Below, piece after piece: positions 19,082 through 29,174 of a stretch of 64,000 bases of DNA. A program made the position numbers and the translations under genes. Location of the stretch: assembly GCA_017559905.1 (NCBI GenBank), contig JAFYQF010000012.1, forward strand, positions 62,001 to 126,000, given 5' to 3'. Numbering within the stretch: the stretch's first letter is position 1; every line of letters starts with the position of its first letter. The notes below the pieces were generated by a model. It was not told the origin of the DNA and did not search any database. It saw only the letters and a list, made by a program, of their open reading frames with translations. The DNA is from a bacterium. GTDB lineage: Bacteria; Cyanobacteriota; Vampirovibrionia; Gastranaerophilales; Gastranaerophilaceae.

Positions 19082-19900
19082 CTAGTGGATATTGAATTTT
19101 GAATTAGCGCCCAGAACTTTGTCTTTAAGGCGTTTCCAACCTTTGCCGTAAAAGTATCGCAATTGTTCAGGGAATTGTTCTTCGATATCAAGCAAATAAA
19201 TGTCGTGAACAATAAATTCTTTCATCAAGAAAACAATATCTTCATTTTTTGTCCAAATGCAAGCAACGTTTTCATGTTTTTTAGATTCGATTTTACCGAA
19301 AAGACCTTCTTCGTTGTCAGCTGTAATGAAAACCATTCTACCGCCGATTGAGTGTTCAATTTCTCGTGCGCTAGAGTGTTTGAAAACTGTGCCAAACATA
19401 CAGTCCAAGTTGTCATAACCAACTATTTTGATATCAAGTCCACGATTGTATGCGTCAAGAAGATTGTTTTCTATGTATTTAAAATCTTGCGACCAAATTT
19501 CAAGGAAGATTTCTTTTTTTGCGTTTTTAATAATTTCGATTAATTTTGCACGAATTTCATCAGTGCCGTTGATTGTTAATATCGGTTCTGTGTAATCTTC
19601 TTTTACGTTAGGAAGTTTTTTCTCAAGATAATCAAGCGTTGATGTGATTTTTCTTTTATAACGTTTTGTGAGTTCTTTCGGTTTAATTGGTGTGTAAGTG
19701 ATTGGCTTTGTGTTAGAACTCATAACTATTTGAGAATTTTCAAGCGCTTTTAGTGTATCGTAAGCTCTTGATTGAGGGATGTCAGCAAGTTTGCTAATCT
19801 CATAACCTGTTGCAGGATATTTTTTTAGCAAAGCAATATAGACTTTTGCCTCGTAACTGTTCAAACCAATTTGTTTTAAGCTTTCGATAATCTCATTCAT
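19082..19900 (-). CDS. TrmB-family transcriptional regulator
   Basis: 272 aa. The N-terminal winged helix is typical of TrmB: 'GLNSYEAKVYIALLKKYPAT', then 'SKLADIPQSRAYDTLKALEN'. A short coiled coil (about 80-100) leads to a C-terminal effector domain (about 105-260). TrmB proteins usually sense sugars. The gene stands alone between aroC and a periplasmic-protein gene, so its targets are not evident; tpiA and the GH35 region are speculative candidates. Confidence 0.8.
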   Translation of the reverse strand: MNEIIESLKQIGLNSYEAKVYIALLKKYPATGYEISKLADIPQSRAYDTLKALENSQIVMSSNTKPITYTPIKPKELTKRYKRKITSTLDYLEKKLPNVKEDYTEPILTINGTDEIRAKLIEIIKNAKKEIFLEIWSQDFKYIENNLLDAYNRGLDIKIVGYDNLDCMFGTVFKHSSAREIEHSIGGRMVFITADNEEGLFGKIESKKHENVACIWTKNEDIVFLMKEFIVHDIYLLDIEEQFPEQLRYFYGKGWKRLKDKVLGANSKFNIH

Positions 19901-19920
19901 AAGCTGATTTTAGCAAATTT

Positions 19921-20559
19921 TTATTCGATAGACAAATTGTTATCTTTTGTGAAAAGATTTTTAACCTTCGTTTTTAGTGAACGTTCTTCTTTTATTTCTT
20001 CAAGGTATGCGTATTGACTAATGTTTTCGCCAAAAGGTCTTAAGTCAGATTTGTGAGTAGAATATCTTCTTGCTCGTTTAAGGTGTTTCATATCTTCAAA
20101 ACGAAGTTTTTGAACCATTTTGTATTTATTTTTTTGTTCTTTGTTCAAAAGTTTTTCGAAATCTTCGTCGTAAGCATCACAAACTTTTTTAACTTGTTTT
20201 GTGAGTCTGTTCATTTCTTTTTTGATTGCATTCATTTCTTTTTTAGAACCGTTGTTGGCTTGCAACTTACGCAATTGAGCTTTGTAACCCATAAACTCAT
20301 CAACAATCGGAGTCATTTCTTCATAGCGTTCTTTTTCAATTTCTCTAGTTTTTTTGATTTGAGCAGGAGTTAGATTTAAAACGTTGTAGATTGTGTTTCT
20401 GTCTTTTCTTACTTGGTTTAGCATTGTATAAGCTTGAGTTGATTTCTCAACTTGTATGACTTCGTTTTCGATACTTCTTGGAGGCATAATCATCTCTGCA
20501 GAACAAACTCCAGAAGTCATAAATACAACTGCACACAATGGTAAAACTTTTTTCAACAT
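19921..20559 (-). CDS. Periplasmic Spy/CpxP-like helical protein
   Basis: 212 aa with a signal peptide (cleavage near 'VCSAE'). The mature protein is almost wholly helical and charged. 'NLTPAQIKKTREIEKERYEE' fits the LTxxQ signature region of Spy/CpxP-type periplasmic chaperones or stress sensors. The family assignment is tentative because only one clear motif copy is present. Confidence 0.5.
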   Translation of the reverse strand: MLKKVLPLCAVVFMTSGVCSAEMIMPPRSIENEVIQVEKSTQAYTMLNQVRKDRNTIYNVLNLTPAQIKKTREIEKERYEEMTPIVDEFMGYKAQLRKLQANNGSKKEMNAIKKEMNRLTKQVKKVCDAYDEDFEKLLNKEQKNKYKMVQKLRFEDMKHLKRARRYSTHKSDLRPFGENISQYAYLEEIKEERSLKTKVKNLFTKDNNLSIE

Positions 20560-20652
20560 AATAATTTTTCTCTCCCCTGTTTACGAGAAAATTTTTGCAT
20601 AAATTAGTGAAAAATTCAATATATTAAGTTTTGAGTTTCAGTAAAAAATCTG

Positions 20653-20682
20653 TTTGCATTTGATTTTTGTCTTGACTATAAT
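20653..20682 (+). promoter_or_regulatory. Sigma-70 promoter of tpiA
   Basis: TTGCAT and TATAAT with an 18-bp spacer, followed by a 36-bp leader with GGAGAG before the tpiA start. Confidence 0.65.
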
Positions 20683-20718
20683 ATTGATAACTTGTGACAC
20701 GAAAAAAGGAGAGATATT

Positions 20719-21519
20719 ATGTCAAGAAAACCTATTATTGCAGGAAACTGGAAAATGAATTTATTACGTTCAGAAGCTAAAGAAGTTTTTGAAGGTGTTA
20801 AAAATTTTGTAAAAGATTATACAGCTCAAGAATTGCCAACAGTAATTATTGCACCTGTATTTACATCAATTGCAGCAGTAGAAGCTGTTAAATGTGATTG
20901 CGGATGCGGTGGCAACAAAATTTCTATCGCTGGACAAAATTGTCACTGGGAAAAATCAGGCGCTTACACTGGTGAAATTTCTGTAGAAATGTTAGCTGAT
21001 GCTGGTTGCGATTACGTTATCATTGGTCACTCTGAAAGAAGACAATACTTCTCTGAAACAGATGAAATGATTAACAAAAAAGCAAAAGCTATCCTTGCTG
21101 GTGGCTTGATTCCAATTATTTGTTGTGGTGAAACTCTTGAACAAAGAGAAGCTGGCGTTACAGACTCTTGGATTGCTGGTCAAATCAAAGCTGCTTTAGA
21201 GGGAATTTCTTCTGAAGATGTTGCAAAATCAGTTATCGCTTATGAACCAATTTGGGCAATCGGTACAGGCAAAACTTGTGATTCTGACGAAGCTAACAGA
21301 GTTATTGCAATGATTAGAAACGTTGTTAAAGAAGTTTCTGGCGCTGAAGCTGCTGATGCTATCAGAATCTTGTATGGTGGTTCTGTAAAACCTTCAACAA
21401 TCGCTGAACAAATGTCTAAATCAGACATCGACGGTGCTTTAATCGGTGGTGCATCATTGAAAGCTGATAGCTTAAATGAAATTATTGCAAACACTATGAA
21501 AGTTGCTTGCAAAGCATAA
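20719..21519 (+). CDS. tpiA: Triosephosphate isomerase
   Basis: Interconverts DHAP and glyceraldehyde-3-phosphate in glycolysis. 266 aa. 'AGNWKMN' contains the catalytic Lys, 'IIGHSERR' the catalytic His, 'AYEPIWAIGTGKT' the catalytic Glu and loop 6, and 'ILYGGSVKP' the phosphate-binding loop. A Cys-rich insertion 'CDCGCGGNK' at about residue 58 is a minor oddity. Confidence 0.97.
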   Translation: MSRKPIIAGNWKMNLLRSEAKEVFEGVKNFVKDYTAQELPTVIIAPVFTSIAAVEAVKCDCGCGGNKISIAGQNCHWEKSGAYTGEISVEMLADAGCDYVIIGHSERRQYFSETDEMINKKAKAILAGGLIPIICCGETLEQREAGVTDSWIAGQIKAALEGISSEDVAKSVIAYEPIWAIGTGKTCDSDEANRVIAMIRNVVKEVSGAEAADAIRILYGGSVKPSTIAEQMSKSDIDGALIGGASLKADSLNEIIANTMKVACKA

Positions 21520-21540
21520 GTCGTAAACAAATAAACTAAA

Positions 21541-21572
21541 AAGTCTGTCTTTTTAAAAGCCAGACTTTTTTT
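21541..21572. terminator. Bidirectional terminator between tpiA and clpB
   Basis: AAGTCTG and CAGACTT pair as a 7-bp stem and are flanked by T's on both strands, so it can end both convergent transcripts. Confidence 0.75.
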
Positions 21573-21588
21573 ATTGAAAATTTATTTT

Positions 21589-24228
21589 TTATTCTTTAAC
21601 AAAAACGATTGTTCCGTTTTCGCAGATTGCTGAAATTTTGTCGCCTTTTTTGAATTCTTGGGAAAGAATTCTTGTTGAAAGCGGAATTTCTATATAATTT
21701 CTGATTATTCGTCTTAAGGGTCTTGCGCCGTAAAGTGGTTCATAACCTTCGTTTGCAAGAAATTCTTTTGCACTGTCTGTGATGGTAAGCTCAATATCTT
21801 GTTCTGTAAGACGTTTTCTTAAGGATACTGATTGAATATCTACTATTTTTTGAAGCTCTTGGCAAGTCAATGCTTTGAACATAATTGTTTCATCAATTCT
21901 GTTTAAAAATTCAGGTTTAAATTTTTCTCTCAAAGCTTTTGTCAAACCTTCTTGTTTAGCTTCTTCTGATAGGTTTTCGTCCAAAATTATACTGCTACCT
22001 AAATTGCTTGTCATAATAAGAACTGTATTTTTGAAATCTACAAGTCTTCCTTGTCCGTCTGTAAGTCTTCCGTCATCGAACATCTGTAGCATTATGTTGA
22101 AGATATCAGGGTGTGCTTTTTCAACTTCGTCAAAAAGCACGACTGAATAAGGTTTGCGTCTTACTGCCTCTGTGAGTTGTCCGCCTTCTTCGTACCCTAC
22201 AAAACCAGCAGTTGAACCAGTCAAACGTGAGATGTTGTGCTTTTCCATAAATTCACTCATGTCAATACGAATAAGTGCATCTTCATCGTTAAACAAAATT
22301 TCTGCCAAAGTCTTTCCTAATTCTGTTTTACCAACGCCTGTTGGACCTAAAAATAAGAATGTTCCAATCGGACGTTTTGGGTCTTTTAAGCCTGAACGTG
22401 CCAAGCGGATTGCATTTGAAATTTTGGTTACTGCTTCCTCTTGTCCAACTACTCGCTTGTGCATAACTTCTTCCATTCCGATAAGTTTTTTGCTTTCGTC
22501 TTCTTGTAGTCTGTTGATTGGAATTCCTGTCCATTTTGCAACAATTTCGGCAATATCATCTCCGTCAATTTGTTCTTTCAAAAGACATTTTTTTGATGAA
22601 TTTGAGTTGAAAGCTTTCAATTTTTCTTGCATCTCAAGCATTTGAGAATATTTAGCTTCTAGAGCTGCTGTCATTGTCGGATTTTTCTTAAATTGTTCAA
22701 TTTGGCTTTTAATTTTTTCGATATTGCGTTTTATTGCAGCGCTTGATTCTAGGACTTTTTTCTCTTGTAGCCATTGGTTTTTAAGTTTTGCAATCTTTTC
22801 TTCTAAATCAGCAATTTTTTTCGTGATTTTTTCTAGTTTTTTCTTTGAGTCGGCAGAAGACTCTTTTTCAAGAGCTTTTCTGTTCATTTCAAGTTGAATT
22901 TTTTCTCTGATAAAAACGTCTATTTCTTCAGGCATGGTATCGATTTCAATACGCAAAGCTGATGCAGCTTCATCAATCAAGTCTATAGCTTTGTCAGGAA
23001 GGCATCTGTCAGAAATATATCTGTGTGAAAGAGTTACAGCGTCAGTGATAGCGCTGTCTGTAATTTTTACGCAGTGAAAACCTTCGTATTTTTCTTTTAA
23101 TCCACGCAAAATGCTTATTGTGGTTTCAATTGAAGGTTCATCTGCTATTACTGGTTGAAAACGTCTTTCAAGCGCTTTGTCTTTTTCTATGTATTTTCGA
23201 TATTCATCAATTGTCGTTGCACCCAAAACTCTAATGCTTCCTCTAGCAAGCATTGGTTTCAAAAGATTTCCTGCATCGGCAGAGCCATCAGCAGAGCCTG
23301 TCCCCATTATTGAATGAATTTCGTCTATGAAAAGCATATAGTCATCAGAATTGTCTTCAATTGCTTTCAAAACATTTTTAAATCTTTCTTCAAATTGCCC
23401 TCTATATGAAGCCCCTGCAAGAAGCGCGCCAATATCAAGCGCAAAAATTCTGTCGTTCTTCAAACTTTCAGGAACATCTCCTGAAATAATTCTTTGAGCA
23501 AGCCCTTCAATAATTGCCGTTTTACCAACACCAGGTTCACCAATGATTACAGGGTTGTTTTTAGAACGGCGGTTTAAGATTTGGATAGTTCTTCTGATTT
23601 CGTCATCACGTCCTATAACAGGGTCAAGTTTACTATCTTTAGCTCGTGCAGTTAATTCGATTGTATACTTTTCAAGTGCGTCTTGTGGAGTTTCTTGGTT
23701 TTGTTGTCCAGTTGATTCACTGCTGTTGCTACTGTTCAAAATTCCTTGACCTCCGTGCTTAAATGTTTCATTGCCTTCTTCATCAATAACTAAAATTTTT
23801 CTTACTTCGTTTAGCATTTTGTCATAAAGAAGGTTTTTGCTAACGTGATGTTCTGCAAAAAATGTATCAAGTTTTGGGTTGTTAATTTTGAACAAAGCAA
23901 GAAACATGTGTTCAATATCTGTTTCTTTACTTTCTAAAGCTTCTGCTTCTTTGTCTGCAATTTTCATCAAATTGATTACTGCAGATGAAAATTTGACAGG
24001 TGCAAATTGACCTCTTGAAATGTATGGAAATTTTCTGACATAGGTGTTGAATTTGTCCTTGAAATCTCCACCAAGCCCTACTCGTTCTAATAATATTTTA
24101 GGCATATCATTTTCATCTAAAAACAGTGCAAGCATTATGTGTATTGGTTCAAGTTCAGGATAGTTCCTTGAAAGCACAAAAGATTTTCCCGCCTTAATTA
24201 TCGCTTGCAAATGTTCAGATAAAATCAT
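21589..24228 (-). CDS. clpB: ClpB disaggregase
   Basis: 879-aa AAA+ chaperone that rescues aggregated proteins with DnaK. N domain (about 1-145), first AAA+ with Walker A 'GEPGVGKT' and pore '[13 protein letters not shown]', a long coiled-coil middle domain (about 410-530, the ClpB hallmark that distinguishes it from ClpA), second AAA+ with '[16 protein letters not shown]' and the '[20 protein letters not shown]' region, and a C-terminal D2-small domain. GGAGG precedes the start. No CIRCE-like heat-shock element was recognised upstream. Confidence 0.95.
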   Translation of the reverse strand: MILSEHLQAIIKAGKSFVLSRNYPELEPIHIMLALFLDENDMPKILLERVGLGGDFKDKFNTYVRKFPYISRGQFAPVKFSSAVINLMKIADKEAEALESKETDIEHMFLALFKINNPKLDTFFAEHHVSKNLLYDKMLNEVRKILVIDEEGNETFKHGGQGILNSSNSSESTGQQNQETPQDALEKYTIELTARAKDSKLDPVIGRDDEIRRTIQILNRRSKNNPVIIGEPGVGKTAIIEGLAQRIISGDVPESLKNDRIFALDIGALLAGASYRGQFEERFKNVLKAIEDNSDDYMLFIDEIHSIMGTGSADGSADAGNLLKPMLARGSIRVLGATTIDEYRKYIEKDKALERRFQPVIADEPSIETTISILRGLKEKYEGFHCVKITDSAITDAVTLSHRYISDRCLPDKAIDLIDEAASALRIEIDTMPEEIDVFIREKIQLEMNRKALEKESSADSKKKLEKITKKIADLEEKIAKLKNQWLQEKKVLESSAAIKRNIEKIKSQIEQFKKNPTMTAALEAKYSQMLEMQEKLKAFNSNSSKKCLLKEQIDGDDIAEIVAKWTGIPINRLQEDESKKLIGMEEVMHKRVVGQEEAVTKISNAIRLARSGLKDPKRPIGTFLFLGPTGVGKTELGKTLAEILFNDEDALIRIDMSEFMEKHNISRLTGSTAGFVGYEEGGQLTEAVRRKPYSVVLFDEVEKAHPDIFNIMLQMFDDGRLTDGQGRLVDFKNTVLIMTSNLGSSIILDENLSEEAKQEGLTKALREKFKPEFLNRIDETIMFKALTCQELQKIVDIQSVSLRKRLTEQDIELTITDSAKEFLANEGYEPLYGARPLRRIIRNYIEIPLSTRILSQEFKKGDKISAICENGTIVFVKE

Positions 24229-24464
24229 ACAACTGCCTCCTTTTATTTTATTATACGAAATTATATTCTTTGGTAATCGTTTAAAAGAGGGAAAATTTAA
24301 TGTGAGGATGTTACTTTTGGGAGGAACTTATGCTTATTTGCCTGTTAACTTGTTATTTGCATAAATCCGATTTTTATTTTATAATTTAAACACTTGATAG
24401 ATGTTGGTCGTTTTCTTGTTTTGAAAAATATTAAACGACTTGCAAAATTGAAAGGATGTTAATT

Positions 24465-24713
24465 ATGGCACAACAATTTAATGCTCAAAATATTAAAAAA
24501 AGAACTTCGCTTTTGGTATTTTTGAAAGGTTCAACTGCACCTTTGGTTTTGTATGTTGAAAACCCAGAAGCTATGTATGAAGAATTTAAACAAGCAATGA
24601 AAAATCCAACTCCTCTATTCATTGAAAGAGAAACTGTTGGACCTTTGAAAAAAGTTTGCTTTATTTCAAATCAAATCGCATCACTAGCATTACAAGAAGA
24701 ACAATACATGTAG
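24465..24713 (+). CDS. Small conserved-looking protein of unknown function
   Basis: 82 aa from the ATG at 24465, with AAAGG 7-11 nt upstream; an in-frame ATG 9 nt earlier overlaps that ribosome site. Two beta-like segments ('TSLLVFLKGSTAPLVLYVEN' and 'KKVCFISNQIASLAL') flank a helix. The shape resembles small ligand- or RNA-binding folds. It precedes the DUF177 gene by 11 bp and is likely the first gene of that operon. No family recognised. Confidence 0.6.
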   Translation: MAQQFNAQNIKKRTSLLVFLKGSTAPLVLYVENPEAMYEEFKQAMKNPTPLFIERETVGPLKKVCFISNQIASLALQEEQYM

Positions 24714-24724
24714 GAAATTCGCAA

Positions 24725-25219
24725 ATGTCAAAAGTAATCTTAATCGAAGATGTTGAAAATGCAAAAGACAAAGCCCTTCGTTGCAAATTGGAAGAACAAA
24801 TTGAAGGTATTGAGTCAAATGGTCCAATTTGTGCAGATTTAGTTGTGCGTTCGCTTGGTGAATTTATTGAAGTAAGCGGAAATGTTAAGGGAATTGTTAA
24901 GCTCGAATGCGACTTGTGTTTGAAAGAATTTGAGTATGAGCTCGATTTTGATATTGACGAGATGTATGCAAAACACGCTCTATTAGACGATTACGGACAA
25001 GAAACCGAATTGAAAGATGGACAGTTTGTGACAGATTTGAATGGTGAAAATGAGATTGATATTTATGACTTATTGTATCAATCTGTAATATTAAATTTAC
25101 CAAATAAAAAAGTTTGTGGTATAAATTGTAATGGGGATAAATTTCTCAAAGAAGAAAATTTATCTGATCCACGAATGGATGTTTTCAAAAACATCGAAAT
25201 TAACCCGAAACATAAGTAG
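24725..25219 (+). CDS. DUF177 (YceD) family protein
   Basis: 164 aa from ATG 24725 (AGGA upstream). 'LECDLCLKEFEYELDFDIDE' carries the CxxC and acidic run typical of DUF177/YceD, a family linked to 23S rRNA/ribosome assembly and conserved upstream of rpmF in most bacteria, exactly as here. A C-terminal Cys pair in 'KKVCGINCNG' is also typical. Confidence 0.85.
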   Translation: MSKVILIEDVENAKDKALRCKLEEQIEGIESNGPICADLVVRSLGEFIEVSGNVKGIVKLECDLCLKEFEYELDFDIDEMYAKHALLDDYGQETELKDGQFVTDLNGENEIDIYDLLYQSVILNLPNKKVCGINCNGDKFLKEENLSDPRMDVFKNIEINPKHK

Positions 25220-25246
25220 TAGATTAAAATAAAAAGGAAAAGAAAA

Positions 25247-25615
25247 ATGGCAGTACCTAAGAAAAGAACAGGACATTCAGCGCAAGGTAAAAGAAGAAGC
25301 AACTGGAAAGCTACAAAACCGGCAACTACAAAATGCCCAAATTGTGGTGAAACAGTATTAACTCACACAGTATGTACAGCTTGCGGAACATACAAAGGTA
25401 AAGCAGTTAGCTTGAAAGACAGAGTTGAAGAAGTAGCAGTTAAAGAAGAAAAACCAGCTAAAAAATCAACTAAAAAAGCTGAAGCAGTTGAAGAAGTTAA
25501 AGCTGAAGCAGAAGTTGTTGAAACAGTAGAAGCTGAAGTTGTTGAAGCAAAAGAAGAAGCTGTTGTAGAAACAGAAGTTGAAGCTGAAGAAGCTACTGAA
25601 ACTGAAGAAAAATAA
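25247..25615 (+). CDS. rpmF: Ribosomal protein bL32 with long acidic C-terminal extension
   Basis: Residues 1-58 are a normal bL32: 'MAVPKKRTGHSAQGKRRSNW', then the zinc site C30, C33, C43, C46. The usual protein ends around residue 57-60, but this one goes on to 122 aa with a tail made nearly only of E, A, V, K and T. The frame is intact with no stop between. Codon use in the tail (GAA, GTT, GCT) equals that of the core. It follows DUF177 and precedes plsX, the classical order. Confidence 0.93.
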   Translation: MAVPKKRTGHSAQGKRRSNWKATKPATTKCPNCGETVLTHTVCTACGTYKGKAVSLKDRVEEVAVKEEKPAKKSTKKAEAVEEVKAEAEVVETVEAEVVEAKEEAVVETEVEAEEATETEEK

Positions 25616-25697
25616 CAATTTATAGTGAATGGTTGGGAATTATTTTCAACCATTCACTTTTAACCGTTAAATTTTTGAAAGACTTTGAGAGGGAAAT

Positions 25698-26756
25698 ATG
25701 GTAACAAGAATAGCAATTGACGCAATGGGTGGAGATCACGCTCCTCACGAAATAGTAGCAGGTGCAGTTTGGGCAGCTCAAGAATATGGTGTTGCATTAG
25801 AACTCGTTGGTAAACAAGACCGTATTGAACAAGAATTAGATAAAATTAGTCATGAAGGATTTTATTCTGATTGTGGTAGAAGAGGCAAACAACAGAAAAT
25901 TAAGATTGATACTTCTAAATTAGATATTAAAATCACTCATGCTTCAGAAGTTATTGAAATGGGCGAAGCTCCAGGTCAAGCTATTCGTAAAAAGAAAAAA
26001 TCATCAATTGTTTTGGCAGTTGATGCTGTAGCTAAAGGTAGTTCAGATGCATTGGTTGCTGCAGGTTCAACAGGTGCAGCTATGGCATCAAGCTTGTTTG
26101 GTTTAGGCAGAATTCCAGGAATTGACAGACCTGCAATCGCAGTTACTTTGCCTACAATTAAGAAACCTATCGTTGTAATTGACGCTGGTGCTAACAGTAA
26201 TTGTACACCTGAAATGTTGTATCAATTCGCAATCATGGGGACAACATTCTCTAGAAACGTTTTGGGTATTGAAAACCCTCGTGTTGGTGTTTTGAATATC
26301 GGTGAAGAAGCTGGTAAAGGTAATGAACTTGCTCAAGCTGCTTACAAATTATTAGAAGAAAGTCAAGGAAAAGTAAACTTTGTTGGTAATATTGAAGGTA
26401 AAGAAATTTTCTTGAGTGTTTGTGACGTTGTTGTTTGTGACGGTTTCGTTGGTAACGTTACATTGAAAGTTACAGAAGGTACTGCTCAAATGATGTTTAG
26501 AATTTTGAAAGAAGCTTTCAAATCTGAATTAATGGGCAAAATTGTTGGCTTGTTAGCAAAACCTTTCTTTAACAAAGTTTATACAAGGATTAACTATGAA
26601 GAATTCGGTGGTGCATTGTTGTTGGGCGTTAAAGGTATAACAATTATTTCTCACGGTAGAAGTAAAGCTTATGCGATTAAAAATGCTGTAAAAGTTGCTA
26701 AAAACGCTGTAGAAACTGGTGTTATCGAAAAAATTGCGCAGTATAGCGAGGGATAA
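25698..26756 (+). CDS. plsX: Phosphate acyltransferase PlsX
   Basis: Makes acyl-phosphate from acyl-ACP for phospholipid synthesis. 352 aa. 'IAIDAMGGDHAPHEIVAGAV' at the N terminus, 'GSTGAAMASSLFGLGRIPGI' and 'VCDGFVGNVTLKVTEG' are family signatures. The small basic/Gly-rich stretch 'CGRRGKQQK' near residue 60 is an insertion relative to typical members. GAGAGGG lies just before the ATG. It starts the plsX-fabH pair. Confidence 0.96.
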   Translation: MVTRIAIDAMGGDHAPHEIVAGAVWAAQEYGVALELVGKQDRIEQELDKISHEGFYSDCGRRGKQQKIKIDTSKLDIKITHASEVIEMGEAPGQAIRKKKKSSIVLAVDAVAKGSSDALVAAGSTGAAMASSLFGLGRIPGIDRPAIAVTLPTIKKPIVVIDAGANSNCTPEMLYQFAIMGTTFSRNVLGIENPRVGVLNIGEEAGKGNELAQAAYKLLEESQGKVNFVGNIEGKEIFLSVCDVVVCDGFVGNVTLKVTEGTAQMMFRILKEAFKSELMGKIVGLLAKPFFNKVYTRINYEEFGGALLLGVKGITIISHGRSKAYAIKNAVKVAKNAVETGVIEKIAQYSEG

Positions 26757-26761
26757 AATTA

Positions 26762-27772
26762 ATGACAAACAATTTAAAGCCACTAAAAATAGCAGGTGTA
26801 GGATACAGTTTACCCAAGGCAGTACTCACTAATGATGATTTAACAAAATTGTATGAAACTTCTGATGAATGGATTTATACAAGAACAGGTATTAAAGAAC
26901 GTCGTGTTGTTTCTGGGACAGAAGACGCTACTGATTTAGGGTTTGAGGCTGCTCAAAGAGCTATTGCAAAATCTGGAATTGACCCAGAAGAAATCGATTT
27001 GATTGTAGTTGCATCTTCAGCCCCACCTGATTTGTACCCTGCGGTTGCATGTCATATTCACCAAAGATTAGGTATCAAAAAATTTGTCCCTGCTTTTGAT
27101 ATTACTGCAGCTTGTTCTGGTTTGATTTACGGAATGAGTATTGCAAGAGCTTATATTTCATCAGGAATTTACAAAACAGTTCTTGTTGTTGCAACAGATA
27201 ATAACTCAAGACTTTTGGATTGGACTGATAGAAGCACTTCTGTACTTTTCGGTGATGGTGCAGGTGCAATGGTGTTGACAGAATCAGATGACGGTGTTGA
27301 CGATATTATTTCAATTGATATCAAAGCTGACGGTAACTATGGACATTTGATTTCATTGCCTTTTGGTGGTCAAAACTGTCCGCTTGTTGAGCCTCATGAG
27401 GTAAAACCTCAAAAAATTCAAATGAATGGTCGTGGCGTTTATACTTTTGTTGCAAAAATTCTTCCGCATTATGTTGAAGAATTACTTGCGAATGCAGGTA
27501 TGGTATCTGATGATATTGATTATTTAATTCCACACCAAGCAAATATCAGAATTATTCAAGCTGTTCAAGAAAGATTGGGTATGCCTGATGAAAAAGTAAT
27601 TTCTAATATCGAAAAATATGGAAACACATCTGCAGCTTCTATTCCAATTGCTTTGGCAGAAAGTGTTGAGCATGGTAAAGTTAAACTAGGTTCAACAGCT
27701 ATTCTTTGTGGATTTGGTGCTGGTATGACTTGGGGCGGAGCGATCGTTAAACTTCGTGAAGGAATCTGTTAA
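26762..27772 (+). CDS. fabH: Beta-ketoacyl-ACP synthase III
   Basis: Starts fatty-acid synthesis by condensing acetyl-CoA with malonyl-ACP. 336 aa. Catalytic C118 ('DITAACSGLIYGM'), His in 'LIPHQANIRII', Asn in 'YGNTSAASIPIAL'. It begins 5 bp after plsX. A terminator follows at 27891. Confidence 0.96.
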   Translation: MTNNLKPLKIAGVGYSLPKAVLTNDDLTKLYETSDEWIYTRTGIKERRVVSGTEDATDLGFEAAQRAIAKSGIDPEEIDLIVVASSAPPDLYPAVACHIHQRLGIKKFVPAFDITAACSGLIYGMSIARAYISSGIYKTVLVVATDNNSRLLDWTDRSTSVLFGDGAGAMVLTESDDGVDDIISIDIKADGNYGHLISLPFGGQNCPLVEPHEVKPQKIQMNGRGVYTFVAKILPHYVEELLANAGMVSDDIDYLIPHQANIRIIQAVQERLGMPDEKVISNIEKYGNTSAASIPIALAESVEHGKVKLGSTAILCGFGAGMTWGGAIVKLREGIC

Positions 27773-27890
27773 TGAGTTTGAGATTAGGCTTTTTATGGGT
27801 TGAACCCTAAAGGAGCTGGGATTTCAGTGACTTCGCATGTTATAAACACAACTTGTCCTTGCGATGATATTTAAAAGTTAAAATATATAA

Positions 27891-27919
27891 ATAAGAGGGT
27901 GATTTATTTACCCTCTTAT
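27891..27919 (+). terminator. Terminator after plsX-fabH
   Basis: ATAAGAGGGT and ACCCTCTTAT form a perfect 10-bp stem with a 9-nt loop, followed by TTTGTTACATTT. The 118 bp between fabH and this hairpin hold no ORF I can support. Confidence 0.7.
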
Positions 27920-27940
27920 TTGTTACATTTACCTTGAAAA

Positions 27941-27970
27941 TTGTATAATTTCGTATATTTGTAGTATAAT
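27941..27970 (+). promoter_or_regulatory. Promoter of fabD-fabG operon
   Basis: TTGTAT and TATAAT with an 18-bp spacer. A leader of about 30 nt with AAAGGAAG and GAGGG precedes the fabD start. Confidence 0.6.
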
Positions 27971-28008
27971 TTATACAAAGGAAGTAGAGATAATTAGAGG
28001 GATATATT

Positions 28009-28962
28009 ATGAGTAAAAAAATTGCATTCCTTTTCCCTGGGCAAGGTTCTCAAGCTGTTGGTATGGGAAAAGATTTGTATGAAAGTTTTGAATCTGCAAA
28101 AAATGTTTATGATGTTGCAGATAAAGTTTTAGGCAAAAGGGTTTCAACTTTTTGTTTTGAAGGTCCAGAAGAATCTTTGAAACAAACAATAAACACTCAA
28201 CCATGTATTGTTTCAACTTCAATTGCTGCGTTAGAGGCGTTGAAGTCAGAAATGAATATTACTCCAGATTATGTTGCAGGTCACTCTTTAGGTGAATATT
28301 GTGCGATGTATGCGGCTGGTGTTATGGATTTGGAAACCACAATGACTGCTATCCAAAAAAGAGCTGATTTGATGAATGAATCTGCTACAGGTGGTGCTAT
28401 GTCTGCAGTTTTGAATGCAAGTGAAGAAGTTTTGAAAGAAGCTTTGGAAGAAGCTTCTGCAATTGGCTATGTTGATGTTGCAAATTACAATTCTCCAGCT
28501 CAAGTTGTTATCACTGGTGATAATGATGCAGTTGCAAAAGCTGGCGAAATTTTACTTTCAAAAGGTGTAAGAAGAGTTGTTCCACTTCCTGTGTCAGGTG
28601 CTTTTCACTCTAAATTTATGGAAAAAGCAGGTATGGAATTCGAAAAATTTGCTTCAGAATTAGCTTTGAATGATGCAAAAATTCCTGTAATTACAAACGT
28701 TGATGCTCAATCAACTGTTAGTGCTGATGATTTCAGAGTAAAAATGCCAAAACAAATTTATTCATCAGTATATTGGACTCAAACTATTGAAAAAATGGTT
28801 GCTGACGGAGTTGAGTTGTTCGTTGAAATTGGACCAGGCAAAGTTCTTGCTGGTTTGAACAAAAAAATTGCACCAGAAGCTAAAGTTTTCAATATTTTTG
28901 ACAAAGCGTCTTTGGAAGCTACTATTGAAGCTTTGAAATCAGAACTTTGTTGTGAGGTGTAA
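28009..28962 (+). CDS. fabD: Malonyl-CoA:ACP transacylase
   Basis: Loads malonyl groups on ACP. 317 aa. 'LFPGQGSQAVGMGKDL' oxyanion loop, catalytic Ser93 in 'GHSLGEY', catalytic His in 'SGAFHSKFM'. Its stop overlaps the start of the next small gene (TAATG). Confidence 0.95.
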   Translation: MSKKIAFLFPGQGSQAVGMGKDLYESFESAKNVYDVADKVLGKRVSTFCFEGPEESLKQTINTQPCIVSTSIAALEALKSEMNITPDYVAGHSLGEYCAMYAAGVMDLETTMTAIQKRADLMNESATGGAMSAVLNASEEVLKEALEEASAIGYVDVANYNSPAQVVITGDNDAVAKAGEILLSKGVRRVVPLPVSGAFHSKFMEKAGMEFEKFASELALNDAKIPVITNVDAQSTVSADDFRVKMPKQIYSSVYWTQTIEKMVADGVELFVEIGPGKVLAGLNKKIAPEAKVFNIFDKASLEATIEALKSELCCEV

Positions 28963-29174
28963 TGAGTTTAAAAATTGGTTTAAAAAATCAATTTTTTTAC
29001 AAAAAACATCTTGATTTGACTCCAAGAAACATTTACCTTGCATCAGGCAGGGTGATGTCTAAAAAGGAAGTTGACAAAACTTTGAGCAGAATTGCAAGAG
29101 AGGCAAAGTGGGATAGTTTCAAAAATTCTATAAAAGAATTTTTCGGTAAAATATTTAAAAAAGGAGATAAATAG
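28962..29174 (+). CDS. Small basic protein within the fab operon
   Basis: 70 aa, starting on the last base of the fabD stop codon and ending directly before the fabG ATG. Lysine-rich with an amphipathic C terminus ('FKNSIKEFFGKIFKKGDK'). Its tight fit in the operon argues for a real gene. The C-terminal helix might bind membranes. No family recognised. Confidence 0.6.
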   Translation: MSLKIGLKNQFFYKKHLDLTPRNIYLASGRVMSKKEVDKTLSRIAREAKWDSFKNSIKEFFGKIFKKGDK

